The notes beneath the pieces are model-generated. The model was not told the origin of the DNA and did not search any database. It saw only the letters and a program-made list of their open reading frames with translations. Below, piece by piece: positions 11,376 to 20,920 of a DNA stretch of 33,106 nucleotides (the stretch's first letter is position 1; each line of letters opens with the position of its first letter). This DNA is from Syntrophomonadaceae bacterium (GTDB lineage Bacteria; Bacillota; DSM-12270; Thermacetogeniales; Thermacetogeniaceae), in the NCBI GenBank assembly GCA_012839645.1, contig DUMY01000020.1:1-33106 (forward strand). The letters are read 5' to 3'. Position numbers and translations under genes: made by a program.

Positions 11376-12311
11376 CTACCGCTCTTTTTCATTGTTCCTT
11401 CCACCAAGTTCTGGCTCTGCCTTATGGCGCAGGGGCAGCTTACGGAAGAAGGCATTTAGCTGGCGGTTCATCTCTAACTGGTAATCTAAAGATACCTCTT
11501 CTCCGGCCAACAGCTGGTGAACGAGTTCACCCAGGTCTCTACCCACCGCACGCTGTGGTACCTGCACTTCCAAGGCACCTGCAATGGTTGTCGCAATTTC
11601 AATATTATGAACAACCCCTAGATTTACTCTACCGGCAATATTATTGGCCATCAGGCAGAGGGGTGTAGGAGCGGTATTATGCCTTCCTGTGATAGGATTA
11701 GTGCCATGATCCGCAGCAATAATCAATAAGGTTTCCTCAAGATCCGCTTCCTTTAAGAGAACTCCAACAATACTATCGGCTTTTTCCACCGCTTCGATCA
11801 GCCGCGGGAGATTTTTCCGGTGCCCTGTAAAATCCACACCCCCATATGTTGCTACCAGAATCCCTTTATCCATCTGATAAAAAGCATCCAGGATTTCCTG
11901 GGTCATCACTTCTTCGTCAGAGGGGTCAATACCATCTAATTCAAGGTATGACCGCGTTAGGTTTCCGGTGCCCCCAAGTACAATGGCTGCCTCGTTTTTC
12001 CCTACTGCCACTCTGGACAAACCGGCTTCTCGGGCCACATCTCCTATGGTTTCTACAACTTCCCCATAATAATTATAACATTTCCCCTCAGTTTCAAAAC
12101 CAGGTCGTGCAGCAACAACATCAGGACTTCCCGTACCCATCATAGCATGAGCGATCGGTGTAAGTACTGTTCCTGCCCCGATAATTTCCGTGTGGGCAAC
12201 CCCCACAGCGGTCTTGCCATGAATTCCACTCATTACAGGGGCATGAGCCATAGTAAAATTAACGGTATCCATTCCATCGATGACAAATAAAATTACCTTG
12301 TTAAGGGCCAA
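11376..12311 (-). CDS. Alkaline phosphatase superfamily metalloenzyme, substrate unknown
   Basis: A 311-residue protein with the complete two-metal ligand set of this superfamily: Asp12 in FVIDGMD, a probable Thr51 nucleophile in VLTPIAH, DFTGH (Asp and His four apart), AADHGTN, and a final His in GRHNTAPTP. The ligand pattern parallels GpmI, but the protein is about 200 residues shorter and lacks room for the phosphotransferase insert domain, so it is probably not a mutase. It may be a phosphatase or phosphodiesterase. There is no signal peptide, so it should be cytoplasmic. TTG start at 12309-12311 with AGGAGG about 8 nt upstream. It follows glk by only 12 bp and so is probably co-transcribed with sugar-phosphate genes. 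Confidence 0.75.
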   Translation of the reverse strand: MALNKVILFVIDGMDTVNFTMAHAPVMSGIHGKTAVGVAHTEIIGAGTVLTPIAHAMMGTGSPDVVAARPGFETEGKCYNYYGEVVETIGDVAREAGLSRVAVGKNEAAIVLGGTGNLTRSYLELDGIDPSDEEVMTQEILDAFYQMDKGILVATYGGVDFTGHRKNLPRLIEAVEKADSIVGVLLKEADLEETLLIIAADHGTNPITGRHNTAPTPLCLMANNIAGRVNLGVVHNIEIATTIAGALEVQVPQRAVGRDLGELVHQLLAGEEVSLDYQLEMNRQLNAFFRKLPLRHKAEPELGGRNNEKER

Positions 12312-12323
12312 ACAAGTTCCTCC

Positions 12324-13292
12324 TTATATACCCGACGACGTCCCTTTCTCTAATTGGTCCCACGCATAAGCTGCCGCTCCCAAAATTCCGGACTGCGACA
12401 TTAATGCTGCCAGGGTGATCTTGAGAAACGCACGATAGGGTGGATATGTACGCTTATATGCCTCATGGCAAGCGGGGTCCAGTATCAACTTACCCACACC
12501 ACAAGCAACCCCGCCACCGATAATAAAAACCCCCGGATTAAGCAGGTTGGCGACATTGGCGATAGCAATCCCTAAATAGCGGCCGGCATTAGCTAGCACT
12601 GCCCGAGCCTCGGAATCTCCGTCTACAGCTGCCTTACCCACAACTCGAGCATCGATCCCTTCTACACTGCCGGCAAGCGACAGCATACGGCGCCCCTTGC
12701 CAGATTTAACCAGCTGTTGGGCATCCCTCTTGATTGCACAGCCAGAAGCCAAACCCTCCAGACATCCCATATTTTCACAGGAGCATTCAGGACCATGTGC
12801 ATCAACGATCATATGACCAAACTCCCCGGCTCCTCCAAAAGCACCCCCATAGATCCTTCCTCCCAGAATCAAGCCGCCCCCAACTCCGGTACTGACAGTG
12901 ATATAAACCATATCATTAAAGTCTTGCCCCGCCCCATAGCGGTGCTCCCCGAGAGCAGCCAAGTTGGCATCGTTCTCCAACCAAACTGGAAGTCCCAGGG
13001 CATCCTCTAGCTTCTTTTTCAAATCAACATTACGCCATTTTAAATTCGGAGAGAAAATAATTCTATCGGTCTTGGGGTCGATATAGGCAGGAACCGCTAC
13101 CCCAATCCCCCCGGGCTGCTCACCCTCCGGCACCACCTTATGCAGGCTGTCCAGGATCCTGTCTGCAACAAGCGAAAATCCACCATCAGACATAGTAGGG
13201 CGTATATCTTCACGAATGATCTTTCCCTTGTTATCCACCAGCGCAGAATAGATTTTAGTGCCACCGAGATCTAAAGCCAGGACCTTTCCCAT
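12324..13292 (-). CDS. glk: ROK-family glucokinase
   Basis: Phosphorylates glucose to glucose-6-phosphate. The 322-residue protein has the ROK phosphate-binding start LALDLGGTKI, the catalytic Asp in LENDANLAALGE, the GGGLILGG and GAGEFGHM segments, and the zinc site formed by that His and the cysteines of CSCENMGCLEG. ATG at 13290-13292 is preceded by GGGAGGGG. No N-terminal helix-turn-helix is present, so it is an enzyme and not a ROK repressor. It lies downstream of pgi (about 230 bp apart) and 12 bp upstream of the phosphatase-superfamily gene. Specificity for glucose over other hexoses is inferred. Confidence 0.88.
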   Translation of the reverse strand: MGKVLALDLGGTKIYSALVDNKGKIIREDIRPTMSDGGFSLVADRILDSLHKVVPEGEQPGGIGVAVPAYIDPKTDRIIFSPNLKWRNVDLKKKLEDALGLPVWLENDANLAALGEHRYGAGQDFNDMVYITVSTGVGGGLILGGRIYGGAFGGAGEFGHMIVDAHGPECSCENMGCLEGLASGCAIKRDAQQLVKSGKGRRMLSLAGSVEGIDARVVGKAAVDGDSEARAVLANAGRYLGIAIANVANLLNPGVFIIGGGVACGVGKLILDPACHEAYKRTYPPYRAFLKITLAALMSQSGILGAAAYAWDQLEKGTSSGI

Positions 13293-13307
13293 GAAACCCC
13301 TCCCCTA

Positions 13308-13339
13308 TTAGTGGTTAGTGGTTGGTCATTAGTCATTAA
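13308..13339 (+). repeat. Intergenic GGTTAGT/GGTTGGTC-type repeat, copy 1
   Basis: Contains TTAGTGGTTAGTGGTTGGTC followed by ATTAGTCATTA, a short internally repetitive unit. Related copies occur at 25529-25553 and, inverted, at 29998-30023. All three lie at gene ends or between genes. Confidence 0.6.
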
Positions 13340-13370
13340 AGCTCTTAGACACGAGCACTATGCAAGCGCC

Positions 13371-13395
13371 TGCACAGGGAACAGTCCCCTGTGCA
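13371..13395. repeat. Perfect 9-bp hairpin in the pgi-glk gap
   Basis: TGCACAGGG and CCCTGTGCA flank a 7-nt loop. No T-tract follows on either strand, so it is not a standard terminator. It may be an mRNA processing or stability hairpin between pgi and glk, or part of a dispersed intergenic repeat. Confidence 0.5.
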
Positions 13396-13522
13396 CGATG
13401 CACCTAACTGTCTGCAACGCACCTTTAAGGTAAAGCACAACCGGAATCCACCAAGGCATCAACAACCCTGTCTCACCTCACCCGCGTCATGGAAAGCGGT
13501 GGTTGATGATGATTGTCGTCAG

Positions 13523-14896
13523 TTATATTATCTTAAAAGCACGGCTCTTCTCATGGTACTTTTCTACCTTCTTCTGGTATTCTTCCTTCCTGGAAAGGAA
13601 ATTTTCCCGCCCTAATAAAGCATACGCCTGATGTTTACCTTCCTCCACACCCGGCTGGTCATATGGGTTAACGCCATACAGGTTAGCCACAAAGATGGTC
13701 AGTGCTTCATAAAAATAGAACAATGCACCTAGAGCAGGAGCACATGGTTCACGCAGGGTGATCCGGTAACAAGGATTACCGTCATTGACCAGGCTCACCT
13801 CTGTAGCCAGCTGCTCGATGTGAAGCTGCTCCTGCATTGTATGTCCGTCAAAATAAGCATACTCCACCTCGTCTGGAAAAGCACCTGTTATTTTCAGGTC
13901 ATCTGTTGGCTGATCTATTTTCACAAACCCATAAACTTTGTCAGCGGGACCTCCCTTAAATAACTGGAGCAAGGAGTGCTGGTCAGTAGCTCCTATGCAG
14001 GACAGGGGTGTGGCACCTACCCTGACTTCCTCCCCGGCAAGGTTCTCCTTTTTTCCCAAGCTCTCCGCCCACAGCTGCATGAACCATAACCCGAACTCTA
14101 CCAGGCAATTGCTGTAATTAAACAGCACATGGGTGGTTCTCCCCCTACACGCATACTCGTAAAGGTATCCACCTAAAACCATGAGGGGATTTTCTTCAGG
14201 CGGAGCAGTGGTTATCGTCCGCTGCACAGCCGCGGCACCTTCTAAAAGACCCTGGCAGTCGATGCCAGCCAGTTCTGCCGGAAGAAAACCCACAGGTGAT
14301 AAAACAGAATACCTCCCCTGCAGATCCGGTGGAAAATGGAACAGAGAACAGGCAAGCTCCCGGGCAATGCGGTTGATCCCGTTATCTTTATCATCACAGA
14401 TAATCGTAATATCCCGGTCATCTCCGCCGGCTTCCTTAAATTTCTTGTAAAAATAAATGAAGTTGGCTGCAGTTTCTGGAGTTGATCCGGATTTACTGGT
14501 GTAAACCAGGGCTGTCTTTCGGAAGTCCAAAAGCCGTTCCAACTGCGCCGCGGGAGCCGGGTCGATATTATCTAGCACAAAAATGCGTGGTTTGTGTGCT
14601 TCCAGTTGATGATAAGGACCCTTAATAAACTCCAAAATAGCCTTGGTTCCCAGTGCTGAACCACCGATCCCCAGGATCAGGATATTTTCGTATTTTTCCC
14701 GTAGCCTTAGGGCAGTGGACTTTATTTCAGCGATGGCTTCTTTATCCAAAAAGGAAAGAGTGATCGGTGTACGCTTCTGGTGAAGATCCTCCTGAAGCTT
14801 CTGAAAGGTTGCTTCAATTGTTGAACTTAGCTGGAGCGCCCCTCTTCCTCCCGGGTTCACCAGATGACCGGTATCAATCCTTACTAACTCGTCCAT
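13523..14896 (-). CDS. pgi: Glucose-6-phosphate isomerase
   Basis: Interconverts glucose-6-phosphate and fructose-6-phosphate. At 457 residues it matches the shorter Firmicute/Thermotoga type. It shows the phosphate-binding LGIGGSALGTKAI, YTSKSGSTPETAANF, the Glu-bearing LWAESLGKKE, and the C-terminal lysine motif NPYDQPGVEEGKH. ATG at 14894-14896; the upstream AAAGGA or GAGGGT can serve as ribosome-binding site. It lies between a Cof-type phosphatase and glucokinase, so upper-glycolysis functions are grouped here. Phosphofructokinase is not present in the window. Confidence 0.95.
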   Translation of the reverse strand: MDELVRIDTGHLVNPGGRGALQLSSTIEATFQKLQEDLHQKRTPITLSFLDKEAIAEIKSTALRLREKYENILILGIGGSALGTKAILEFIKGPYHQLEAHKPRIFVLDNIDPAPAAQLERLLDFRKTALVYTSKSGSTPETAANFIYFYKKFKEAGGDDRDITIICDDKDNGINRIARELACSLFHFPPDLQGRYSVLSPVGFLPAELAGIDCQGLLEGAAAVQRTITTAPPEENPLMVLGGYLYEYACRGRTTHVLFNYSNCLVEFGLWFMQLWAESLGKKENLAGEEVRVGATPLSCIGATDQHSLLQLFKGGPADKVYGFVKIDQPTDDLKITGAFPDEVEYAYFDGHTMQEQLHIEQLATEVSLVNDGNPCYRITLREPCAPALGALFYFYEALTIFVANLYGVNPYDQPGVEEGKHQAYALLGRENFLSRKEEYQKKVEKYHEKSRAFKII

Positions 14897-14978
14897 ACCC
14901 TCACGTCCTTTCTGGTGCCAGGCACCTTGCTTATTAACTTATTCTACCATTAATCATCTTCTTATATGAATGATCTGA

Positions 14979-15812
14979 TTATCTTCCCAATTCTTTTCGC
15001 CCATCGAGTACCAGTTCCTGGAGTGCCAAGGCAACTCCATCTTCATTATTGGATGCAGTAGTATAGCGCGCCCGGGCACACACCTCCGGATAGGCATTGG
15101 CAACAGCAAAACCATAGCCCGCATACTCCAACATCTTCAGATCATTATAGCTATCCCCAAAAGCCACAACCTGCTCCCGGCTAATCCCCATCCATTCCGC
15201 CAGTTTTTTGAGGGCAGTCCCCTTTGTCGCTCGCGGGTGATTGACCTCCAGATAAGTAGGCTTGGATTTCGTCAAATAAGCTTCTAATCCAGCCTCACTG
15301 AGGACCCCCTGCAGCTCTTCCAACTCCTGATCAATCACCTGTTCATCATCTATCAAAAGCATTTTATAGGGAAGGTCATTCTCTAAAAGCTCCTCTAGGT
15401 CATCCACCCTTGTAAAAGGGACCCCCGCCAACCGCTCGTAGTGTTCTCCGGCCTCTGTAACACGCTCAACAAAAAGCTTATCTTCCACATAGAGGTTGAC
15501 ATGTACTTTCCTCCTACGCCCATACTGGATCACCATACTAGCCACCTCCTGGGAGAGAGGACAGTTGTAAAGCACCTCCCCGGAAAAAACATTCTTCACT
15601 AAGGCACCCTGGTAGGTAATCAGCGGAACATCGAAACCAAGTTGTTCAGCATAAGGACGCGCCGAAGGCAACATCCGCCCTGTAGCCAGAGTAACAGTAA
15701 CCCCCGCCTCCTGTACCTGCTGCAGAGTATCCCGGGAAAACTGTGAGATGGTCAAGTCATCCCGCAGCAAGGTATCATCCAAATCAATGGCTACCAGTTT
15801 GATGTTATGCAT
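14979..15812 (-). CDS. Cof-type HAD-IIB phosphatase
   Basis: HAD hydrolase of about 277 residues. Motif I is AIDLDDTLLRDD at the N-terminus, motif II is in TLATGRML, and the C-terminal motif IV is VVAFGDSYNDLKMLEYAG. The type IIB cap lies between. Members dephosphorylate sugar phosphates, flavin nucleotides or pyridoxal phosphate; the substrate cannot be told from sequence. The ATG at 15810-15812 is chosen because GGAGG lies 8 nt upstream. A GTG 15 bases upstream (15825-15827) would place that SD inside the gene. The location next to pgi makes a sugar phosphate plausible. Confidence 0.88.
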   Translation of the reverse strand: MHNIKLVAIDLDDTLLRDDLTISQFSRDTLQQVQEAGVTVTLATGRMLPSARPYAEQLGFDVPLITYQGALVKNVFSGEVLYNCPLSQEVASMVIQYGRRRKVHVNLYVEDKLFVERVTEAGEHYERLAGVPFTRVDDLEELLENDLPYKMLLIDDEQVIDQELEELQGVLSEAGLEAYLTKSKPTYLEVNHPRATKGTALKKLAEWMGISREQVVAFGDSYNDLKMLEYAGYGFAVANAYPEVCARARYTTASNNEDGVALALQELVLDGRKELGR

Positions 15813-16032
15813 TCTCAAGTCCTCCACTCTATTATCTGGTGTACCTCAAACTCTTGCTAAGAGTTGAGTCCTATGCCGATATAACGGTATTTGCTGTTCT
15901 ATTGCACACAATATTGTACTCACCGTAACCCATACCGGCACCTCATAATTGAGCCTACTTTTCTACTATTTAGTTTAACATATTGCCGGCTGATAGGTCT
16001 TACGCTGATAGATTACTGCCCAAAAAATGGAA

Positions 16033-16054
16033 ACCACGTCAATAATAACGTGGT
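16033..16054 (-). terminator. Possible terminator downstream of uvrC
   Basis: ACCACGT / ACGTGGT stem of 7 bp with an 8-nt loop. On the minus strand it is followed by TTCCATTTTTTGG, so the T-run is offset by several bases. It lies about 120 bp beyond the uvrC stop. A weak candidate. Confidence 0.35.
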
Positions 16055-16113
16055 AATCTTTACATGCTACATCCTCTATTTGATTGTATCTTCCAAATGG
16101 GGTGAATAGCCCC

Positions 16114-16126
16114 TTACACCGTGTAA
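16114..16126. promoter_or_regulatory. Palindrome TTACAC-C-GTGTAA
   Basis: A perfect 6-1-6 inverted repeat about 50 bp beyond the uvrC stop, on the path toward the HAD gene. The shape fits a binding site for a dimeric repressor, but no regulator is known for it here. Confidence 0.3.
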
Positions 16127-16174
16127 AATGCGGTACACAAAAACTTTATTGAAATCCCTGTTTAACGGGCAGCG

Positions 16175-17989
16175 TTAGTCATTGTGCAGGAATCGGTACA
16201 GCGCCTCAGCAGCCGTCCTATTCATCCCCGGCACACAGGCAAGTTCATCCACAGAGGCTTTACGTATACGAGAAAGGGAACCGAAGTGCCTGAGCAGAGC
16301 TGCCTGTCTCTTTTTCCCAATTCCCGGTACCTGCCTCAGAATAGATGCTTTCAACTTGCGCTTGCGCAGTTTTTTTTGGTAGTTGAGGGCAAAGCGGTGG
16401 GCTTCATCCCGTGCCTGTTGCAACAGATGCAGCCCAGGATTACTATGAGGAAGAACAAGTGGTTCTCTTCGTCCCGGCAGGTAGACCCCTTCCTCATCCT
16501 CAGCTATAGAAACCACATCTGGATTAGGAAACTCCATTTGCTGTAAGGCATCTAAAGCTGAATTGAGCTGTCCCTTGCCGCCATCCAACACCAGCAGATC
16601 AGGGAGCTCATCTTGATCTACATTCTTGAACCTGCGTTTCACTACCTCCCGCATAGCTACATAATCATCACCCGCAGTTGGCGTTTTGATCCGGTAGCGC
16701 CGGTAATGCTTTTTATCGGGCTGCCCATCTGTAAAGCAAACTAAAGAACCTACGGTCTCCTCCCCTCCCAGGTGAGAAATATCAATACACTCAAGTTTAC
16801 GTGGGAAACGCTTGAGGCCAAGAGCCTCCTGTAGAGCCAATGTTAATGCTTTCCCCTTCTCCTGAGACCTCAGTGAACGCCGGCAGCGTTGTTCTGCAAT
16901 CAGGGCAGCATTTTCTTTGGCCATCCCTACCAACTCTCTCCCCTGCCCGCGCTTGGGAAAACGGATCTCTACCTTGCTCCCCTTTATATCTCCCAGCCAG
17001 TCAGCCAGGAGAGCAGCCTCCTCCACAGGAGAGCTGACGAGAATTGCTGAAGGAATCTCTCTCCCACCCTGGTAATAGCGTTTGATAAAGGAAGAAAGAA
17101 CCTCTCCAGGCGGCATTCCCTCTGCTCTAGTCAGAAAGTAATGCTCCTTTGCCACCACATTACCCCCACGGGCACGCAGGATAATTACACAAACCTCATC
17201 TAAATATGAACCCACAGCAAGCACATCCTGGTCCGGTCCTGTGGCCCGGGCTACCCGCTGCTGCTCATGCAGTTTCTTTATTGCATCCAATTGGTTACGA
17301 TATCGGGCAGCCTCCTCGAAGTTCAGCCTTTCTGAAGCATCCTTCATCTGGTGATGCAGGCGCTTTTCCACCTCATGTGTCCTTCCCTCCAGGAAAAGAA
17401 CCAGTTGCTCAATCACCTCATTGTATTCTTCTGCAGATACATTCCCTACACAGGGTCCCAGGCACTGTTTGATCTGACCGTTGAGACAGGTTCTGCTGCG
17501 AGGTGCCAGCTTGCGGTCAGGGCAGGAGCGAAAGAGGAAAAGCTTGCGCAAGAAATCCAGAGTTTCTTTGACCGCGCCCACATTAGGGTAGGGGCCAAAG
17601 TAGCGGGAACCGTCCCGCACTAGATTACGGGTCATCATCACCCTGGGAAACTCCTCTGCAGTCACCCTGATATAGGGATAGGATTTATCATCCTTGAGGT
17701 CGATATTGTACTTTGGACGGTACTCCTTGATTAAATTGCATTCCAAAACAAGGGCCTCTGCTTCGGTATCAGTGACGATATACTCCAGGCGTGCAGCCTC
17801 CTCGGCCATTCTCCGGATCCGTTCAATAAGCCCCCGGGGCTGAAAGTAGGATCGCAGACGGTTAGGCAAGGAGACCGCCTTACCAACATAAATAGCCCTC
17901 CCTGACCGGTTCCGGAAGATGTAAACTCCCGGCCTGTCCGGTATCAGGTCGAGATCTTTTTTGAAATCTTGTATCGTATTTGTCGCCAC
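16175..17989 (-). CDS. uvrC: Excinuclease ABC subunit C
   Basis: Makes the dual incisions in nucleotide excision repair. Domains in order: GIY-YIG nuclease (RPGVYIF and AIYVGKA), the cysteine cluster of an Fe-S site (RSCPDRK, RTCLN, KQCLGPCVG), the UvrB-binding UVR motif (NFEEAARYRNQLDAI), the RNase H-like endonuclease domain (ECIDISHLGGEETVGS, LLVLDGGKGQL), and C-terminal helix-hairpin-helix motifs (VPGIGKKRQAALLRHFG). I chose GTG at 17987-17989, which has AAGGAG 9 nt upstream and gives 604 residues. An outer GTG at 18017-18019, 3 bp after uvrA, lacks a clear SD. Third gene of uvrB-uvrA-uvrC. Confidence 0.95.
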   Translation of the reverse strand: MATNTIQDFKKDLDLIPDRPGVYIFRNRSGRAIYVGKAVSLPNRLRSYFQPRGLIERIRRMAEEAARLEYIVTDTEAEALVLECNLIKEYRPKYNIDLKDDKSYPYIRVTAEEFPRVMMTRNLVRDGSRYFGPYPNVGAVKETLDFLRKLFLFRSCPDRKLAPRSRTCLNGQIKQCLGPCVGNVSAEEYNEVIEQLVLFLEGRTHEVEKRLHHQMKDASERLNFEEAARYRNQLDAIKKLHEQQRVARATGPDQDVLAVGSYLDEVCVIILRARGGNVVAKEHYFLTRAEGMPPGEVLSSFIKRYYQGGREIPSAILVSSPVEEAALLADWLGDIKGSKVEIRFPKRGQGRELVGMAKENAALIAEQRCRRSLRSQEKGKALTLALQEALGLKRFPRKLECIDISHLGGEETVGSLVCFTDGQPDKKHYRRYRIKTPTAGDDYVAMREVVKRRFKNVDQDELPDLLVLDGGKGQLNSALDALQQMEFPNPDVVSIAEDEEGVYLPGRREPLVLPHSNPGLHLLQQARDEAHRFALNYQKKLRKRKLKASILRQVPGIGKKRQAALLRHFGSLSRIRKASVDELACVPGMNRTAAEALYRFLHND

Positions 17990-18022
17990 TTGTCCTATCT
18001 CCTTAGCGGTGACTGTCACCGG

Positions 18023-20920
18023 TCACGCCCTAACAAGTGCAGTTTTATCAGCCTGACGCTGGGTGGGTTTGGCAACCTGGAGCACCTCTTTTAGGTAGCG
18101 GCCGGTATAGGAGCTGTGGTCGGCAGCGACCTCTTCCGGTGTTCCGGTTGTTACCACCTGGCCTCCCCCTGCTCCCCCCTCCGGACCGAGATCGATGATG
18201 TAATCCGCTGTTTTGATCACATCGAGATTGTGCTCGATGACAACAACTGTATTACCGGTTTCTACAAGCCTTTCTAAGACAAGCAAAAGCCTCCTGATAT
18301 CCTCTTTATGTAGACCGGTTGTAGGCTCATCTAATATATAGAGGGTGCGGCCATTGCTGCGCCGGGAAAGCTCTGTGGCTAGCTTGACCCGCTGAGCCTC
18401 CCCACCCGAAAGGGTAGTGGCAGGCTGTCCAAGCTTGATATATCCCAAACCCACATCAACCAATGTTTGCAGCCTACGCTTCACCTTGGGGATGTTTTGG
18501 AAAAACTCATTGGCCTCACTGACCGTCATGTCCAAAACATCCGCAATGTTCTTTCCCTTGTACTTGACCTCCAATGTCTCTCGATTATAGCGCCTCCCCT
18601 TGCACTCCTCACAGGGGACATACACATCCGGCAGGAAGTGCATCTCGATCTTGATGATGCCGTCCCCGCGGCAGGCCTCACAGCGGCCACCGCGCACATT
18701 GAAGCTGAAGCGGCCTGGGCGGTAGCCCTTCATACGTGACGCCTGTGTTAGGGAGAAAAGCTCCCGAATCCCATCAAAGGCCCCGGTATAGGTAGCGGGG
18801 TTTGACCTGGGAGTACGCCCGATGGGGGACTGGTCAATTTTTATTGCTTTGTCCAGGTGCTCTATACCGCGCATCTCACGGAAAGCTCCGGGGTGTCTAC
18901 GGGAACCATGAAGCTTCTGAGCAAGCCCTTTATAGATAATCTCGTCCAGCAGGGTGCTCTTTCCAGACCCGGACACTCCAGTAATGCAGACAAACATCCC
19001 TAAGGGAATCTCAACATCAATATTTTTTAAATTGAACTCACTGGCGCCCATGACCTTCAACCAGCGATCATTGGGTTTGCGCCGGGCTTCTGGTATGGGG
19101 ATCTCCCGCTGGCCACTCAGATACTGGCCAGTGATCGATTCCTTTACCTTGGAAATCTCCTCTACTGTTCCCTGGGCAACCAGCTCACCGCCGTGGATTC
19201 CGGCACCTGGGCCTATGTCGATTATCTCGTCAGCATTGAGCATCATCTCTTCGTCATGCTCCACAACGATAAGTGTATTGCCCAGGTCACGCAGGTTCTT
19301 CAGTGTCTTGATCAACCTGGTGTTATCCCTGGGATGCAGCCCGATGGTGGGTTCGTCAAGGATATAGAGCACCCCTACCAGCCCGGAGCCGATCTGAGTA
19401 GCCAAACGAATTCGCTGAGCCTCACCTCCTGCCAGGGTCCCTGCTGCGCGGTCCAAGGTGAGATAGTCAAGCCCTACATTCACCAGAAAACCAAGACGGG
19501 CACTGAGCTCCTTGACCACCTGGTGAGCAATCTGCTGCTCCCGAGGGGTCAGGGAAAGGTTTTCTAAGAAAGTGCGCGCTTCTGATATCGTACAGCTTGT
19601 TATTTCAGCTATATTGCGCTCACCTACAGTTACTGCCAGACTCTCCGGGCGCAGTCGTGCCCCATTGCAATCAGGGCAAGGGCGGTTAGCCATGAACCGT
19701 TCGAGATCCTCCCGCACACCCTCAGACTCAGTTTCCCGGTGGCGGCGCATCAAGTGGTTAACAACCCCCTCGAAGCTGCCGTACCATGACCTGGTCTGGC
19801 CATAGGTGTCCTCATAGTGGAAGCGAATTCTCTCTTCTGTTCCGTAGAGAAGAACATCCTGCACCTCTGATGGTAAATCCTTGAATGGTGTATCCCAACT
19901 GCACCCGTAGTGATCCATAAGTGATTTTACTACTTGCGGGTAATAGTGTTGGGTGGAATGAGTCCAGGGCAGTAATGCCCCCCGCCGCACGGTCCTCTCT
20001 GGATCCACAACCAGCTCCGGATCCACCTCCATCCTGTAGCCAAGCCCCGAACACTCGCTGCAGGCTCCGTAGGGACTGTTAAAGGAAAAAAGGCGAGGAG
20101 TGATCTCCGCCAGACTTATCCCGCATTCCGGGCAAGCAAAGTTCTGGCTAAAAATAATATCTTCCCCTTCTAAAGGAGCTACTACAGCAACCCCCTCCCC
20201 AAACTCAAGAGCTGTCTCCAGTGAGTCAGCCAAACGATTCTCTAGGCCGGGTCGCACTATCAGTCGATCGATTACAACATCTATATCATGCTTCTTATAC
20301 CTATCCAGTTCGATCTCTTCATCCAGTTCTCGGATCTCCCCATTGACCCGCACACGTACAAAACCTTTTTTCTGCAGATCCGTGAAAATTCTCTGGTGCT
20401 CGCCCTTTTTCCCGCTCACTATGGGAGCGAGAATCTGAATTTTCGTTCTCTCGGGATAGGCAAGTGTCTGGTCTACCATATTAGAAACCGTCTGCTGCTG
20501 TACAGGCCTCCCACATTTAGGACAGTGGGGTTTGCCGATGCGTGCAAACAGCAAACGCAAATAGTCATAGATCTCGGTAACCGTTCCCACAGTAGACCGT
20601 GGATTGCGGCTTCCCGCCTTCTGGTCGATAGAGATAGCCGGGGAAAGCCCCTCAATATAATCAACATCGGGCTTGTCGGCAACCCCCAGAAACTGACGGG
20701 CATAGGCAGAAAGAGACTCCACATAACGCCGCTGCCCCTCTGCATAAATGGTATCGAAAGCCAATGAAGACTTTCCTGAACCGGATATCCCGGTAATTAC
20801 CACCATTTTGTTGCGGGGAATCTCCACATCGATATTTTTCAGGTTGTGGACCCGCGCCCCCCGGATAACTATCCTGTCCCGTGCCGGGAAGTGGATTTCT
20901 TTTTCCGATCTGGCACACAT
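18023..20920 (-). CDS. uvrA: Excinuclease ABC subunit A
   Basis: ATPase that finds DNA damage and loads UvrB. The 965-residue protein carries two ABC modules: Walker [10 protein letters not shown] and GVSGSGKST, two ABC signatures ([12 protein letters not shown] and [12 protein letters not shown]) and the matching ILDEPT motifs. Zinc-binding Cys4 sites are visible in FACPECG with GACSECSG, and in [10 protein letters not shown] with [12 protein letters not shown] at 20918-20920. The SD (GGGAGG) is rather distant at about 14 nt. The first 15 residues are an extension before the usual [14 protein letters not shown] and overlap the end of uvrB by 52 bp. Confidence 0.97.
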   Translation of the reverse strand: MCARSEKEIHFPARDRIVIRGARVHNLKNIDVEIPRNKMVVITGISGSGKSSLAFDTIYAEGQRRYVESLSAYARQFLGVADKPDVDYIEGLSPAISIDQKAGSRNPRSTVGTVTEIYDYLRLLFARIGKPHCPKCGRPVQQQTVSNMVDQTLAYPERTKIQILAPIVSGKKGEHQRIFTDLQKKGFVRVRVNGEIRELDEEIELDRYKKHDIDVVIDRLIVRPGLENRLADSLETALEFGEGVAVVAPLEGEDIIFSQNFACPECGISLAEITPRLFSFNSPYGACSECSGLGYRMEVDPELVVDPERTVRRGALLPWTHSTQHYYPQVVKSLMDHYGCSWDTPFKDLPSEVQDVLLYGTEERIRFHYEDTYGQTRSWYGSFEGVVNHLMRRHRETESEGVREDLERFMANRPCPDCNGARLRPESLAVTVGERNIAEITSCTISEARTFLENLSLTPREQQIAHQVVKELSARLGFLVNVGLDYLTLDRAAGTLAGGEAQRIRLATQIGSGLVGVLYILDEPTIGLHPRDNTRLIKTLKNLRDLGNTLIVVEHDEEMMLNADEIIDIGPGAGIHGGELVAQGTVEEISKVKESITGQYLSGQREIPIPEARRKPNDRWLKVMGASEFNLKNIDVEIPLGMFVCITGVSGSGKSTLLDEIIYKGLAQKLHGSRRHPGAFREMRGIEHLDKAIKIDQSPIGRTPRSNPATYTGAFDGIRELFSLTQASRMKGYRPGRFSFNVRGGRCEACRGDGIIKIEMHFLPDVYVPCEECKGRRYNRETLEVKYKGKNIADVLDMTVSEANEFFQNIPKVKRRLQTLVDVGLGYIKLGQPATTLSGGEAQRVKLATELSRRSNGRTLYILDEPTTGLHKEDIRRLLLVLERLVETGNTVVVIEHNLDVIKTADYIIDLGPEGGAGGGQVVTTGTPEEVAADHSSYTGRYLKEVLQVAKPTQRQADKTALVRA

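Larger units (their letters stand above)
15813..16174. other. Intergenic region between uvrC and the HAD gene
   Basis: About 360 bases, AT-rich, with no supported gene. It holds several inverted repeats: a leader hairpin upstream of the HAD gene (15845-15868, CTCAAACTCTT / AAGAGTTGAG with one bulge), a hairpin at 16033-16054 that may terminate uvrC transcripts, and the TTACAC dyad at 16114-16126. No convincing promoter pair was found for the HAD gene. Confidence 0.5.

Noticed and set aside
13391..13615. 74-codon plus-strand frame at the pgi 3' end
   Set aside because: Overlaps the conserved end of pgi in antisense, with no SD or recognisable domain.
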